Shown here: positions 11,483-21,955 of the stretch, piece by piece
How the letters are laid out: each line of letters starts with the position of its first letter
How positions within the stretch are numbered: position 1 is the stretch's first letter
DNA from: Cephalotus follicularis
Taxonomy: Eukaryota; Streptophyta; Magnoliopsida; Oxalidales; Cephalotaceae
DNA length: 64,000 nt
Direction: 5' to 3'
NCBI GenBank assembly: GCA_001972305.1
Contig: BDDD01000552.1
Span: 338,458-402,457 of the forward strand
Position numbers and translations under genes: made by a program
Notes under the pieces: model-generated
Told to the model about the DNA's origin: nothing
What the model saw: the letters and a program-made list of their open reading frames with translations, nothing else
The model's database searches: none

Positions 11483-11802
11483 GATAGGAGCGGAAACTAA
11501 CCGGTCCTTCAGCTCACGAAAACTAGCCTCGCAGTCCTCGTCCTAGACGAAAAGAGTCTTTTTCTGAGACAGTCTGGTCAAAGGTTCAGCTATCCGTGAA
11601 AAATTCTGGATAAACCTTCGGCAATATCCCGCTAAACCAAGGAAACTGCGCACCTCCGTCACATTCTTTGGTTGTGGCCAGTCTCTCACTACCTAAGTTT
11701 TGACGGATCCACCGTCAAGCCTTCTCCAGATACTATGTGACCGAGAAAGTTCACATGGTCAAGCCAGAACTCGCATTTGCCAAACTTGGCGTACAATCGG
11801 TG
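11483..11802 (-). pseudogene. T2 RT thumb/connection region, multiply stopped
   Basis: Links the RT catalytic part to RNase H in one frame, but has a stop next to 11803, one near 11695 and a TAG at 11545-11543 where relatives have Trp. Residue blocks for [16 protein letters not shown] and LTRLSQKK remain readable. Confidence 0.8.
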
Positions 11803-13422
11803 TTATCTGAGAACCTGCAATACCATCCTCAGGTGTCGAGTGTGCTCCTCCTCACTCCTCGAATATACCAGTATATCATCAATAAATACCATAACAAACT
11901 GGTCCAGGTACAGCTGGAATACGTCATTCATCAATGACATCAAGGCTGCCGGTGTATTAGTAACTCCGAAAGGCATCACCAAAAACTTGTAGTGACCATA
12001 CCGTGTTCGGAAGGCGGTCTTCTCAATGTCCCCTTCCCTCACTCGCAGTTGGTGATAGCCTGTTCTCAAGTCGAGCTTGGAAAACACCCTCGATCCTTGC
12101 AACTGATCGAACAAGTCCTCTATGTGGGGTAAAGGATATTTATTTTTGATAGTTGCTTTGTTCAACATTCGGTAATCAATACAGAGTCTCATCGACCCAT
12201 CCTTCTTCTTGACGAACAGTACCGGTGCACCCCATGGAGAAACACTGGGTCTTACAAAACCCTTATCAATCAGGTCTTGTAACTGTAGCTTCAGCTCTCG
12301 CAATTCAGCCGGAGCCATCCGATAGGGTGATTTAGAGATAGGAACTGTTCCACGAACAAGATCAATAATGAACTCCATACTCCTCTTGGGTGCTAACGAT
12401 CCCAAGTCATCAGGAAACACATCCGGAAATTCGCAAACAACTCGAATTTCCTCCAAACTCAAGCTTTTCTCCTTCCTTCGGTCAACAACATATGCCAAAT
12501 ATCCCTCGCATCCCTTCTCCAGGTATCTCGATGCTCGGATAAAAGATATGATCGGAGTTGAGAATCCCTTGTCTCCCTTGAACTGAAAAGTCGTTCCGTC
12601 GGGCAGACAAAAATCCATAGTCTTGTGCCAATCCATCCCCAATATCACATCGAAGTCACGAATAGGCAGTACAATCAGATCTGCGTATAAAGGAATGCCT
12701 GCCATAGACATCCCACAACTCCTATATACCGAGTCAGTATACATAGAAGTCCCAGTCGGTGTACTCACATCAAGTGTATAAGACAAGCAGTCAGGGGTGA
12801 CATCTAGACAAGATGCAAAATGTGCAGATATAAATGAATGTGATGCACCTGAATCCATCAGTACTCTAGCAGAATAACCATGTAAGTACAGAGTACCTCC
12901 AACAACAGAAGTCAACTCTGGAACCTCAGTCTGAGCAAGTACAAAAATCCTACCTTTTGCGATGCCCTTGCCGGTATCTCTCCTCTGTGATGGTCCCGCA
13001 GCCGCACCACTGCTGCTCCCCGGTCCAGTAGGCGCTATAGCAGAACTCTTCGGGCAGTCCTTCACTGAAAGACCAGGTGCCCCACACCTCAAACACCAGC
13101 CATTGAACCTCCAGCAATCTTTCTGTTGGTGGCCGATACGACCACAGTAAAAGCATACTCCAGATCTAGCATTACTCCCCTGGCTGGGAGTACCCTGAGA
13201 AGCCGTCTGCTGAGATTTGTTCTTCGATGACTTCGTCAGAGAACCACCATCTCGCCACTTCGACGATGCCGGTCGGGACTGTGCAGGACTCTGGTTACTC
13301 TCCTTTGCGCGAGCTCTCTCAGCCCGGTCCTCACTAGATATCTTCTCCAGCAGTCTAGCTTTCTGAGCAACCTCTACATAAGTCCTCAGCTCCATGGCTC
13401 TAATCCTTGACCGAAGATCCGG
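11803..13422 (-). pseudogene. T2 gag C-terminus, protease and RT catalytic domain
   Basis: A 530-codon stretch counted from the ATG at 13395. It has a CCHC knuckle near residue 81 and a second, damaged knuckle in which the His is replaced by Leu. The protease Asp-Ser-Gly lies near residue 181. RT carries the [25 protein letters not shown] and FIDDIL blocks, with the catalytic Asp pair near residues 506-507. It follows the gag frame directly after the stop at 13425-13423. Catalytic residues look intact, but the stops on each side break the polyprotein. Confidence 0.9.
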
Positions 13423-14097
13423 TCACAACCCTCTCAAGAACCTCCGTATCTTCTTTGCTTCATCAGCTACACGATACGGTGAATGTCTGGCCAACTCCGT
13501 GAACTTTGCTTGATATTCAGCAACAGTCATCTCTTCTTGTCGTAACTCCAAGAGCTCAGTCTCTCGCCGCTCTTGCTCAGTGTATGGAACATAAGTTTCC
13601 AGGAACTCTGCCTGGAATCGGTCCCAAGTGTTATCCAGTCCTTGTGATTCCCACTTCGCTCTAACCATTTCCCAGCAATGAGTGGCCTCACCCCATAGGC
13701 GATACACAGCAAATCTCAACTTTTGATCATCTGCACAGTTCATCACCTGAAAGATCTTCTCCAGGTCTTGCAGCCATCTTTCTGTAATCGTAGCATCTAG
13801 TTCCTCCTTGAAGCTGGGTGGATTCAGCCTTATGAACCTCTCGATATCTCTCCCAAAACCATCCTCTCCCGGGCAGTGGTCGGGAGCCCTATGCTGCGGT
13901 CGGGCCTGCGCGTAGTACTGGCGCATTTCCTCTGCACTAGCCCTGTTAAAGTCCATTTGTTGCTGAAAGTAGTCTGTGATCCGAGCCATCGGATCTCTGT
14001 CATCCTGGGGAATATTCATCCCTTGCGAAACAATAGCTTCTTCCGGGGCATTAGCCCCAACGGCTATAGCCCTAGCACGAGTTCTCCTTCGGTCCAT
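13423..14097 (-). pseudogene. T2 gag, N-terminal part
   Basis: Opens at an ATG at 14097 with a basic MDRRRTRAR start, then a Gln-rich segment and the capsid core (RLWGEATHCWE, LLELRQEEMTVAEYQ, FLRGL). It stops at TGA 13425-13423, where T14 gag has Arg in the same context. The frame continues unbroken after the stop, so one CpG-type transition probably killed it. It shares architecture with T1 gag. Confidence 0.9.
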
Positions 14098-14208
14098 TTT
14101 TCCTATAAGAAGATTGACGGTCAGTCACGACTGTAGGAAAACAATTCATTAATTGCCAAGGAAAGTATCCTAGCTAAGCATATATGGAATATGCTCTGAT
14201 ACCACTGT
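14098..14208 (-). other. T2 leader with primer binding site
   Basis: About 110 bases between LTR and gag. TGGTATCAGAGC (minus strand, 14204-14193) is the initiator Met tRNA primer site, four bases from the LTR end. Confidence 0.9.
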
Positions 14209-14601
14209 TGTCACACCTCGTTTATAGAAACGCGACATTAAAGCGGTAAAGGCAATTAACATAAAATACAGCTCATGTAAAAACCATAAAAATTACAACT
14301 TTTCCAAGAATAACAGTTGCGGAAGCCTAACAAGAACATAAGCTGTCCACATGTAACGTACGTCCCATACCGCACGCTACTCAAATACAAGTTATCAAGG
14401 TTAATCGCCCATAAAATGGAGCGTGATTTACAGTACAATATAAAATTCCTTCAGAAACAGAACCATGACAATAGCACATCCGAAAACCATAATCCACAAA
14501 GGTTTAACAAAACAGGAAGATAACAAGATCAAGAATATAACAGCTTGATCATCGTCCATGCCGATCCAATAGTCCACTGCATCAATCTATAAAGTAGGGG
14601 G

Positions 14602-14626
14602 TTAGCCTTTGTCCTCACTCGGCTAA
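14602..14626 (-). promoter_or_regulatory. T2 5' LTR hairpin with splice-acceptor-like sequence
   Basis: TTAGCC-N13-GGCTAA. Reading leftward it is followed by CCCCTACTTTATAG, so the YAG is TAG here rather than CAG. Confidence 0.5.
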
Positions 14627-14861
14627 GTCATAACAGTAAATCGGGATCAACATTAATGCATGTCATGATATGAATGCATAAATGATGCAGTGCAGTGGAG
14701 ACCCATTTTATACATATATGAAAATATGTATACGTATGACAGTACAGTAAAATATCAATGATACATATATGAGTAATATACGTATACAGTAGTAACCCGG
14801 CCAGGGCTACATCAACAATCACAGTAATGTCCGTAAAGGACCGATAAACAGTACAGTACAT

Positions 14862-14975
14862 TATGTCCACATAGGACCACGACAACAGGCAGTATGTCCA
14901 CATAGGACCACAACAGGCAGTACGTCCGCATAGGACCACAACAACAGTATGTCCACATAGGAACACAACAACAGT
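14862..14975. repeat. Minisatellite in T2 5' LTR
   Basis: Copies of the GTCCACATAGGACCAC unit, matching 3381-3502. Some copies differ between the two LTRs. Confidence 0.75.
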
Positions 14976-15574
14976 ATATAGCGCCGCCAACTCCTGGCCC
15001 CACGCTACACTCCCACTACGGTCCCCACTTCGGGCAACCGAGCGAGGCAACAGTACAGTGAGTCACCTAGCCATGCTCCAGGCCCCTAGGTACAACCCTA
15101 CCACTAGTCGGCACTGGCAACCTCCGCCATGCAACTAGTAGCGCAAACACAAACACATAGCAATTCACAGAGTAAATAGTGAATGAAATCAGTAACAGTA
15201 CAGTAAATAGTAATGATCGATTAGATCGACAACAGGCAGTTGTTTTCCAAAATGTTTCCAAAAATGAAAACATTTGAAAATAGACATTTTCAGTAGAAAA
15301 TATCAATAAACAGTTTCAGTAGTGTAAATCATTTATCAGTTCAGTTGAAAATACGTTATTTGACCAATACATATTTTCATACTCAAAATATCATATTCTG
15401 AGTTCATATATGCATCTCTAAATACCAATACTTTAGAAATCATAAACAATTCACAAACAGTATACAATCAGGCAGTAAACAGTGCATATGCAATGCATAC
15501 ATATGCTCAAATGCACCCTAACAGGAATCGGGATCGTTTCGTATCATTAGACAAAGAAAACCCCTAACAGTAAC

Positions 15575-15935
15575 AAAGACGTTGACGTCTTTCCCAAAGG
15601 CATCGATGTCTTTCACGTCAGGCGTCGATGTCCAAGTCTCAGCATCAGCGCCTTCTTCCACAGAAGACGGCGATGTCAATTTCTCATGCATCGACGCTCA
15701 AGGTCTGGAACCTTAAAATGACAGCGTGTTTTTGATGGCGTCGACGCATTAAGGTAGGAACCTTAGGCGTCGTCGTCTTTCACATCAAAATCCAGGTAGG
15801 TAACCTAGGGCGTCGATGACTTTCCATAGACGTCGATCCCTTTCAATCAGTAACAAGGCAGTACTAAAAAGTCGTCGATGTTATATAAAAGGCGTCGATG
15901 TCTTTTCCAACAGTAGTCGTCTTCTACCTCACGAC
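15575..15935. repeat. GTCGAC array, GACGTCGATGTC dialect, T2 LTR inner array
   Basis: Cores start at 15581, 15602 and 15624 and continue, with decay, to about 15930. The clear steps are 21-22 bp. The array lies between the donor-like and acceptor-like sites. Confidence 0.75.
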
Positions 15936-16671
15936 TTAACAAACAGTGGCCCTAACAACCTATAATCACGCATGATAACAGGTAATCGAGGCAGGGAGCT
16001 AACATGCAGATACTCTAAACATATCTAGCATATCATTGGATGAATCCAGTAACAATAACATTTCAAGAATCATGCATTTTGTACATCCAAAATCATAAAC
16101 CATGCATGGATATCAAACTCGAAATTACAGTATGGCTTTCCCCTACCTCTGGCCTCAAGTTAGAAGCCAAAAGTCCACCTCTTTCAGTATTCCACGAAGT
16201 CACTTGAGTCCCCAGGTACGGCTTGGAAGCTCCCTGGTTTGTCCTAGCAGTTGGTGTGCAAGCTCCAAGCTTCCTTGCTCAACAATGGTGGCACTCACAT
16301 TCACTGTTTTATTCCCTCTCTTTCTTCTGGTGTTATAAAATGAGAGAGATAAGTGGGGAGGGTTATTCTTATGCAGATGGCTCCCCCCAAACATTCTTCT
16401 CCTTCCATTTAATGGGCGCGTTCGTGTCCTCTCCCACTTTCCAGATTTCTGCGTTTTTCTTTTTGTTTTCTATTCTTCTTTCTTTGCAGGCTGCATGTGA
16501 GGGTGGTTTATCCTTGCATGTTCCATGTGAGGGCATGTTCGGAGCATGCCAGGCAATATCCCATCATGATCCATTCGTCACCATGCACTTGTTTGGGCAT
16601 CCGGTAAAGCCCCCCAAAAGATCCCCTTGCATGTTACTCTGCCAGCGAAAAAGCACGACAGATGTTCTTTA

Positions 16672-16835
16672 CAAAGGCGTCGACGTCATTACTTAGGCGT
16701 CGATGTCTTTTCCATTTTTTATAAGAAGGTGTCGATGGCTTCTCCCAAAGTCGACGTACATGTCCACGCGTCCACGTGTACCTCAATCCTCATAGGCGTC
16801 GACGTCTTTCCAAAGACGTCGATGTCTTTATCCCA
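16672..16835. repeat. GTCGAC array, GACGTCGATGTC dialect, T2 LTR outer array
   Basis: Several GTCGAC/GTCGAT cores flanked by AAAGAC and GTCTTT, in the upstream (U3-side) part of the LTR. Confidence 0.7.
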
Positions 16836-17005
16836 GAACAGCGCCGTTTCAAGCTTTTAACACACACCTTCCATGGCCAAAACCATAAATAGGGTTTGCA
16901 AGCATCCTTTGAGTTCCAAATCTCAACATTCTCATAAAATCAAGTTTAAGATTACATCAAAAATCGAAATATTACATTCAGGAAATTACCGGACGTTACA
17001 CATCC

Positions 17006-17236
17006 TCTCTTTTGTTCTTTCTCTTTAATTTTGCAGGCTGTGCAGGTGAAAGGAATACATGCAAGACACCTTAGTCTGCCTTCGCAATAGCTAGTGAAGC
17101 CTCTTTGCATGGCCAACAGTCTATGGACACATGCCTATGTTACCATCATTTAAACTTTGTCATTCCATTCCAACTGACACATGTCTTTGCGCCAGAACAT
17201 GTCTAAAGCGTTGCCGGTTTTATCATGGGCGTCGAC
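17006..17236 (-). repeat. T1 5' LTR, middle piece
   Basis: Collinear with T13 at about 54885-55115. It is bounded by the T2 target duplication on the left and the T5 duplication TCGAC (17232-17236) on the right. Confidence 0.8.
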
Positions 17237-17691
17237 TGTAAAACCCCCGATTTGGAACAGGGATCACTCCCGATTCGGGATCGGTGTGTCACACAAAACA
17301 GAGCTAAAAACATATCAAGATCTTAATCTTAATAATCATCAATACGTGGTGGTTCTAAAAGTCTGTAAACATGTATCATCATGAAACATAAACTGAATCT
17401 AAAACATAATCTGAAAACTGTCATAAATCAAAAATCACAATACTAGGTCTATACACGACCATAACACCACTAAAAACATTAACACAAAAATAAAAAAGCC
17501 AAAAATATTATTTTATCAAATCATGGACATAAAATCAAAACCCAATGGCTAAGACTAAAACCCGCTTAGCCAAGCCAAAAGCAAAACAAACCGAAAACAA
17601 ATAGGCAGTCCACAAACTGAAAAACAATCGGCAGCCCACACGAAATAAATCGGAAAGCTCAAAAATCTATACAGAAAAATGGGATATTACA
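17237..17691 (-). repeat. T5 3' LTR
   Basis: 455 bp, TG...CA ends. It carries a GGCTAAG/CTTAGCC inverted repeat near 17548-17575, echoing the hairpin of the other LTRs. Confidence 0.7.
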
Positions 17692-17720
17692 ACTCCACCC
17701 CCCTTAAAAAGATTTCGTCC
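17692..17720 (-). other. T5 polypurine tract and 3' motif
   Basis: On the minus strand TTTCGGGACGAAAT is followed by AAGGGGGGTGGAGT next to the LTR, as in T8. Confidence 0.75.
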
Positions 17721-19289
17721 CGAAATCTAAACAACTACTAACCTGAAGCAAACAGATTATCCCTACGGAACACACCATATCGTATCAACAAAAACCTCAA
17801 ACCATCTGTAAAAACAGTATGGATAACCATTACAAACCATACTCTTAGGATTTCCCGAAAATCGGGCATGATGTATTCGTTTATCGGACTCCATGCCACC
17901 TGATAGACCACAGTTTATATGTTTGGATATCAACTCTCATATCTCATCACAATCTATATGCTGGGGTTCAGCCCACACCAGACTACATCACAACTAAATC
18001 AAAATACCATTTACACGCGAAGTACAATCCTTTCAACAGTCTCAAAGATTGGCTTAATCATATCCAATAATATCATAAGCATTCAAAAGATAATCATGTC
18101 AAAGAAATAATCAATTGATTTCATTCTAACTCTTATAATCTCCCAAAAATTGGGCATGTAGTATTCGTTTATTGGACATATGCCCCCCTGAAAAGAAAAC
18201 ACAATTAATATCCACACTCCCAAAGGAGGAACAATCAGTTATAAATGGGCTTAGCCCTCAGTAAACCACAATTTAAATCTGAATCATCATTCCTATCTCT
18301 CAAATGTGAACTCATGCATATCCAATACATCAACACACATCTCATAAGCATTGCCACATGTCGGCAGGTCGATAACTGAATAAACATATCCCTCAAGTTA
18401 CCTCTTATACATAACAAGTTTCATAAATCTATACAGTTTAGTTTATGATCAAAAGGTACTCTTCACAAACCATATAAAGAAATCCATATCCAAAATCATA
18501 AGCAATAAATGTGTGCAGAGGTGTAGCAGATACATATAATATTGATCATGTAAGATGCATATCTAGCATAAAAAGATGTAAACAATGTCATATCATATCC
18601 ATATAAGCCATAACACAACCTGTCATCAGTAATTTCACCATATACAATCATCCAAAGTCTTTTGTCCCATATCCATCCATGATTGTGCTATATCCATTAC
18701 ATTTCATATCCGTTTACGGTCCATATCCAATTACGATCCATATCCGTTTATGATTCATAGCCATATAGCACTCCACTAGGAATCTAGAGGTAAACTCCAT
18801 ATGTAGTTGACATCGAGGGGTTGACTAAATACATATATTATCACATACCAGCATATATAAGTAGTTAACTGTCACATCGGTTCATTCACAAACTATTTCG
18901 AGCATCGACACAATGCCCATCCATTCAATAACAGTCCATCCGATTACTAACTGTTCAACAACGACCCATTCGATCACTGTCTGATCAGTAACGATCCATT
19001 CGATCGCTGTCCACTCTATAACGGGTCACACGATCACTGTTCGTTCAACAACAGTCCTACGAGTAACGGTCCTTAACGATACGATACGATCGATAACGAT
19101 ACACTAGCCATCCATGCACTATCCATTCACAAAGACCATTCATATACTATCTCGATCAACCACTGTTCGATACAGAAGCTATTCAGACAACAGCTATGCT
19201 TTTCGGTCCATTCGATCGATCGCGTAGCATTACAGCTCGTTCGGTCGGTCTTTTAATCGCTATACAGTTGGCTCATACCGTGCATCCTC
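17721..19289. other. T5 non-coding interior
   Basis: AT-rich sequence with no supportable gene. Two similar blocks about 293 bp apart (17847-17905 and 18140-18198) share a TCCC-AAAAT-GGGCATG hairpin and a GTATTCGTTTAT stretch. At 18900-19100 short words around CGATCACTGT and CCATTCGATC recur. Confidence 0.5.
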
Positions 19290-19902
19290 TTGTGAAACAG
19301 CTAAGTCAGCCTCCGGATTAACATTCCGTAGTCGTCGGACTCTTCGTGTCATCAAAGAAACAAAACCGAAACGGAGAAAAACAAAGAGAGACAGAAAACT
19401 GGAAACTGTCACGCGTCGTCGGTCAGTCACCAAGAAGAGCCGATCTGGACGTTTTGAGGCCGCTGATCATGAATCCATGGCGCGTTTGGCTCGAAACCGC
19501 CGCGTTTGGCCGGAACAAACGCCTTTGACCGCGGGTTGTCACGTCGCCGATCTGCTTTTTCGACGTCGTCAGGGGTCGAGGCCGGTCGGGTTCACTTCCT
19601 CTCGTCGCCAGGATGCCGAATATGTGGTTGGATTGTCGAGCCGATCACCGGAACGGGAGAAATGAAGCCAAACAGTTCTGGGAGAGAGAAGTCTTCGTGC
19701 ACGCTGGAGGAGACGTCGGCCGGTGCAGGGGTTGGTACCGGTGGACTCAGGACGCTGCGGGGGTTCGAACGGTGCCCTTCGCCGGTGCCAAATCGGTACC
19801 GATGCCGGTGACCGAGGGTGAGAGGTGAGAGAGAACGGGAGAGATAGAGAGATGGTCGGGAGAGAGAGGGAGAGAGAGAGGGAGAGAGAGAGATACAAGT
19901 TT
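19290..19902. other. T5 GC-rich segment with (GA)n tract
   Basis: This segment is clearly richer in G and C than its surroundings and ends in a GAGAGAGAGGGAGAGAG tract at about 19845-19892. Open stretches occur on both strands, including about 109 codons on the minus strand, but none shows a recognised domain. On the minus strand the CT-rich tract would follow the LTR start, like a transcribed leader. It could be LTR U3/R sequence or a captured host fragment. Confidence 0.4.
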
Positions 19903-20115
19903 TTAACACAAAAATAAAAAAGCCAAAAATATTATTTTATCAAATCATGGACATAAAATCAAAACCCGTTGGCTAAGACTAAAACCCGCTTAGCCAAGCC
20001 AAAAGCAAAACAAACGGAAAACAAATAGGCAGTCCACAAACCGAAAAACAATCGGCAGCCCACACGAAACAAATCGGAAAGCTCAAAAATCTAAACGGAA
20101 AAACGGGATATTACA
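19903..20115 (-). repeat. T5 5' LTR, outer part
   Basis: Nearly identical to about 17479-17691 of the left LTR, ending GGGATATTACA. Confidence 0.8.
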
Positions 20116-20260
20116 TCGACGCTTATACACCTTTAAGCGTCGATGCTGGGCGTTTAAAGGTCAACGATTTGGCGCCTTAACTCAGCCTTCAACTGTGCGT
20201 TCTGTGCACGTGTCTGGTCTTAAAGCATTGACCGTATGACTTTAGGCGTCGACGGTTTAA
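20116..20260. repeat. GTCGAC array, GCGTCGACG dialect, T1 LTR outer array
   Basis: Decayed copies with GCGTCGATGC, GTCAACGATT and GCGTCGACGG. Together with 17205-17236 it forms the upstream array of the T1 LTR, split by T5. Confidence 0.65.
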
Positions 20261-20404
20261 TACCATAATTTATTTCTTTAGTTTTCATCTAAGAATTTAT
20301 TTCCAATTCACTCTAATCAAAAGATAACCAACATAATATCTCAAGAAGCATATTTTATTCATAGTTGGGTACAAAATACATGAATTGAAATTGCGGTCAT
20401 TACA
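20121..20404 (-). repeat. T1 5' LTR, outermost piece
   Basis: Ends at 20404 with GCGGTCATTACA, the complement of the TGTAATGACCGC LTR start. Matches the T13 end at 55393. Confidence 0.85.
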
Positions 20405-20569
20405 ATTCTCCTCCATGATCCGATCGAAGAACTTTGATACTTATCCTCTTTTGTTTCTCTACTTCAAATATGAACTCCTTGAACCTGTCAAAGGCTTCAG
20501 ATTTGTACTTCATCCAGTACACATAACCGTACCTATATAGATCATCTGTGAAGTTTATGAAGAAGGAAT
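20405..20569 (-). pseudogene. T6 Copia integrase fragment (catalytic core start)
   Basis: The minus strand encodes a Ty1/copia integrase block: FFINFTDD, then RYGYVYWMK, SEAFDRFKEF and LRSDHGGE. It joins the T6 part at 38164, which ends in the residues just before this block. Removing T7 and one GGAAT copy makes the two parts contiguous. T1 entered at the GGE end, so the rest of pol lies beyond the left edge. Confidence 0.85.
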
Positions 20570-20724
20570 TGTAAGAACCGAATATTCAATTCGTGTACAT
20601 TGTAATAATAATTAATAAAATGTGCACTCATTTGAATTTATTGTCCAGCTATTATAATTCTTGTGTTGGCAAATGCTTGAAATAGAATTTTTAAATGAAA
20701 GTTAAAGAATTGATTTTTGGTGTT

Positions 20725-20895
20725 AAACCGCCGACGCCTGGAATCACACCGTCGACGCTTTAAGACCTGGCATGTGTCAAAACGCACCGTTGAAGGCTGG
20801 GCTGGACGCCAACAGTCGACTTTAAAATGCTTCGTATAAACGCCTGAGGGCACATTAAGCACCGACGCCCAATGCTAACAGTCGACGCTTTAGTC
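20725..20895. repeat. GTCGAC array, GCGTCGACGCTT dialect, T7 outer array
   Basis: Cores at 20730 and 20751 (21 bp apart), with further copies to about 20890. Confidence 0.75.
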
Positions 20896-21162
20896 GTGTT
20901 CTGGTGCAGAACACTTGTCCGTTGGCCTGGAAATTAAGGGTTAAAATAAGGGGAGCCAAGGCACGCGTCCATAGACGTGTTAACCATGCAAAAAGGTCTT
21001 TGCCAGCTGTTGGTAACACTAGAACTAAGGCCTTGCATGCCTTCCTTCAACCTACAAAACCTGCATAGTCTGCAAAGAACAAAATGAATGCATGCATGTG
21101 AAGTGAGAGAGTGTACAATGGAGTAAAGGGAAACTGACGAAAATCAAAGGCACGAGTTTGAA

Positions 21163-21210
21163 CTCTTATATCAGCTGATGTTTGAGCTGGTTGAGTGTTA
21201 GAAACACTGA
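21163..21210 (+). promoter_or_regulatory. T7 LTR promoter-like block
   Basis: CTTATATCAGCTGATG, GAGCTG and then GAGTGTTAGAAACACTGA, the clearest copy of the conserved block. Confidence 0.5.
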
Positions 21211-21810
21211 GAGATTGCGAGACCAACTGGACAATTGTTGGAGAGTGCTAGAGGAGGAAGGAACTTGAAGCAAAGAGAGGAAAGCTTGGGAACATCACCT
21301 GGATTTGGTAAGTAACCAAAATTCCTTGTTGTTGTTATGGTTAACAATTATGGAGACAGATTAAATTGATATGCATGTCCATTGTTGACAAATGTTAGGG
21401 AGAGAATCTAGGAGTTAGAACTTGAACTTGTGATGTTGTTCAAAAGAGATGGAAAATTAGGATTTGATTATAAGCGTTGGTTCAATTCCTTGAAGCTATC
21501 ATGGTTAGATGACTAGTTTAACCTACTGAATTCGTATCTAAAACCTGTAAACATGCATGATATAGATTAATCTTGCTGGATTTGGAAGCTTTGTTGCGAA
21601 AAGCTTGGATAACACAAAGTGAAAGATCAATTCCAAATTGATCTTGGGAAAGCATTGACGTAGGGGATTTAGACATGTTTTTGAACATATAACATGTGTA
21701 GTATGTTATGATAGTTGATACTTGGTTGCATGATGAATTGTACTGAGTTTAAATCGATTTCCATGCATCCCCTATTTTGAAACTGCTTCTGGGTTTCGTA
21801 TGAAACCCAG

Positions 21811-21955
21811 AAGCGTCGACGCTTATGAGGTAACTGTCGACGCTTTGATACGAAAATAGCATAGTAATGCTTAGAATGTCGACGCTCAAACTGTGTAATG
21901 TAGACGCCTGGTCCTTAACAGTCGACGCTTTAATACTAACTGTCGACGCTTTAGA
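21811..21955. repeat. GTCGAC array, GCGTCGACGCTT dialect, T7 inner array
   Basis: Cores start at 21815, 21836, 21878, 21900 (variant GTAGAC), 21921 and 21942. All steps are 21-22 bp or twice 21. Confidence 0.85.

Larger units (their letters stand above)
2726..17000 (-). mobile_element. T2: minus-strand Tekay-like Ty3/gypsy element
   Basis: It is flanked by CATGC (2721-2725) and CATCC (17001-17005), one mismatch in five, and the T1 LTR resumes on the right. In minus order it has a complete 5' LTR (17000-14209), primer site, gag, a one-frame gag-pol with several stops, and a 3' LTR remnant (3705-2726). T3 was inserted in the 3' LTR. A deletion then fused the truncated T3 3' LTR at 9860 to T2 integrase, removing the end of T2 pol and most of its 3' LTR. 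Confidence 0.85.
14209..17000 (-). repeat. T2 5' LTR, complete, 2.8 kb
   Basis: Bounded by TGTAACGTCCGG (complement of 17000) and GTGTGACA at 14209. It contains two GTCGAC arrays, a GTAGGGG donor-like site at 16146, the TTAGCC hairpin at 14626-14602 and a 28-bp-class minisatellite. Short open stretches such as the one near 16223-16696 have no recognisable domain and are not called genes. Confidence 0.9.
17237..20115 (-). mobile_element. T5: non-coding LTR element (LARD-like or deletion derivative)
   Basis: Flanked by TCGAC at 17232-17236 and 20116-20120, inside the T1 LTR. A left LTR (17237-17691) runs from TGTAAAACCCCCGAT to GGGATATTACA. Its distal ~215 bases recur at about 19903-20115, ending in the same GGGATATTACA. 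A Tekay-type purine tract lies right of the left LTR, so orientation is minus. No gag or pol is visible between the LTR parts. The right LTR differs upstream of 19903, so one of the two LTRs is rearranged. Confidence 0.75.
1..20404 (-). mobile_element. T1: minus-strand Tekay-like Ty3/gypsy element, 5' part (LTR, leader, gag start)
   Basis: Reading leftward from 20404, the element shows a split 5' LTR (20404-20121, 17236-17006, 2725-729), a Met-tRNA primer site, a short leader and the start of gag, which leaves the window at base 1. The three LTR pieces add up to about 2.5 kb and are collinear with the intact relative T13. The LTR starts TGTAATGACCGCAAT (complement of 20404) and ends in GGGGTGTGACA at 729. 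T2 and T5 split the LTR. T1 itself sits in the Copia T6: bases just right of 20404 resume T6 integrase. The other end lies outside the window, so its target duplication cannot be checked. Confidence 0.85.

Noticed and set aside
16223-16696. 157-codon open stretch in T2 LTR
   Set aside because: Lies in an LTR on the strand opposite to transcription; no domain, and the composition follows the surrounding pyrimidine-rich DNA.
18880-19110. CGATCACTGT/CCATTCGATC words as a regulatory array
   Set aside because: Spacing is irregular and no unit can be aligned with confidence; noted only as part of the T5 interior.
19569-19909. Two overlapping minus-strand open stretches of about 105-109 codons
   Set aside because: Start in a (CT)n tract and show low-complexity Ser/Leu/Pro translation; GC-richness alone lengthens open frames. 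Kept only as a GC-rich segment.
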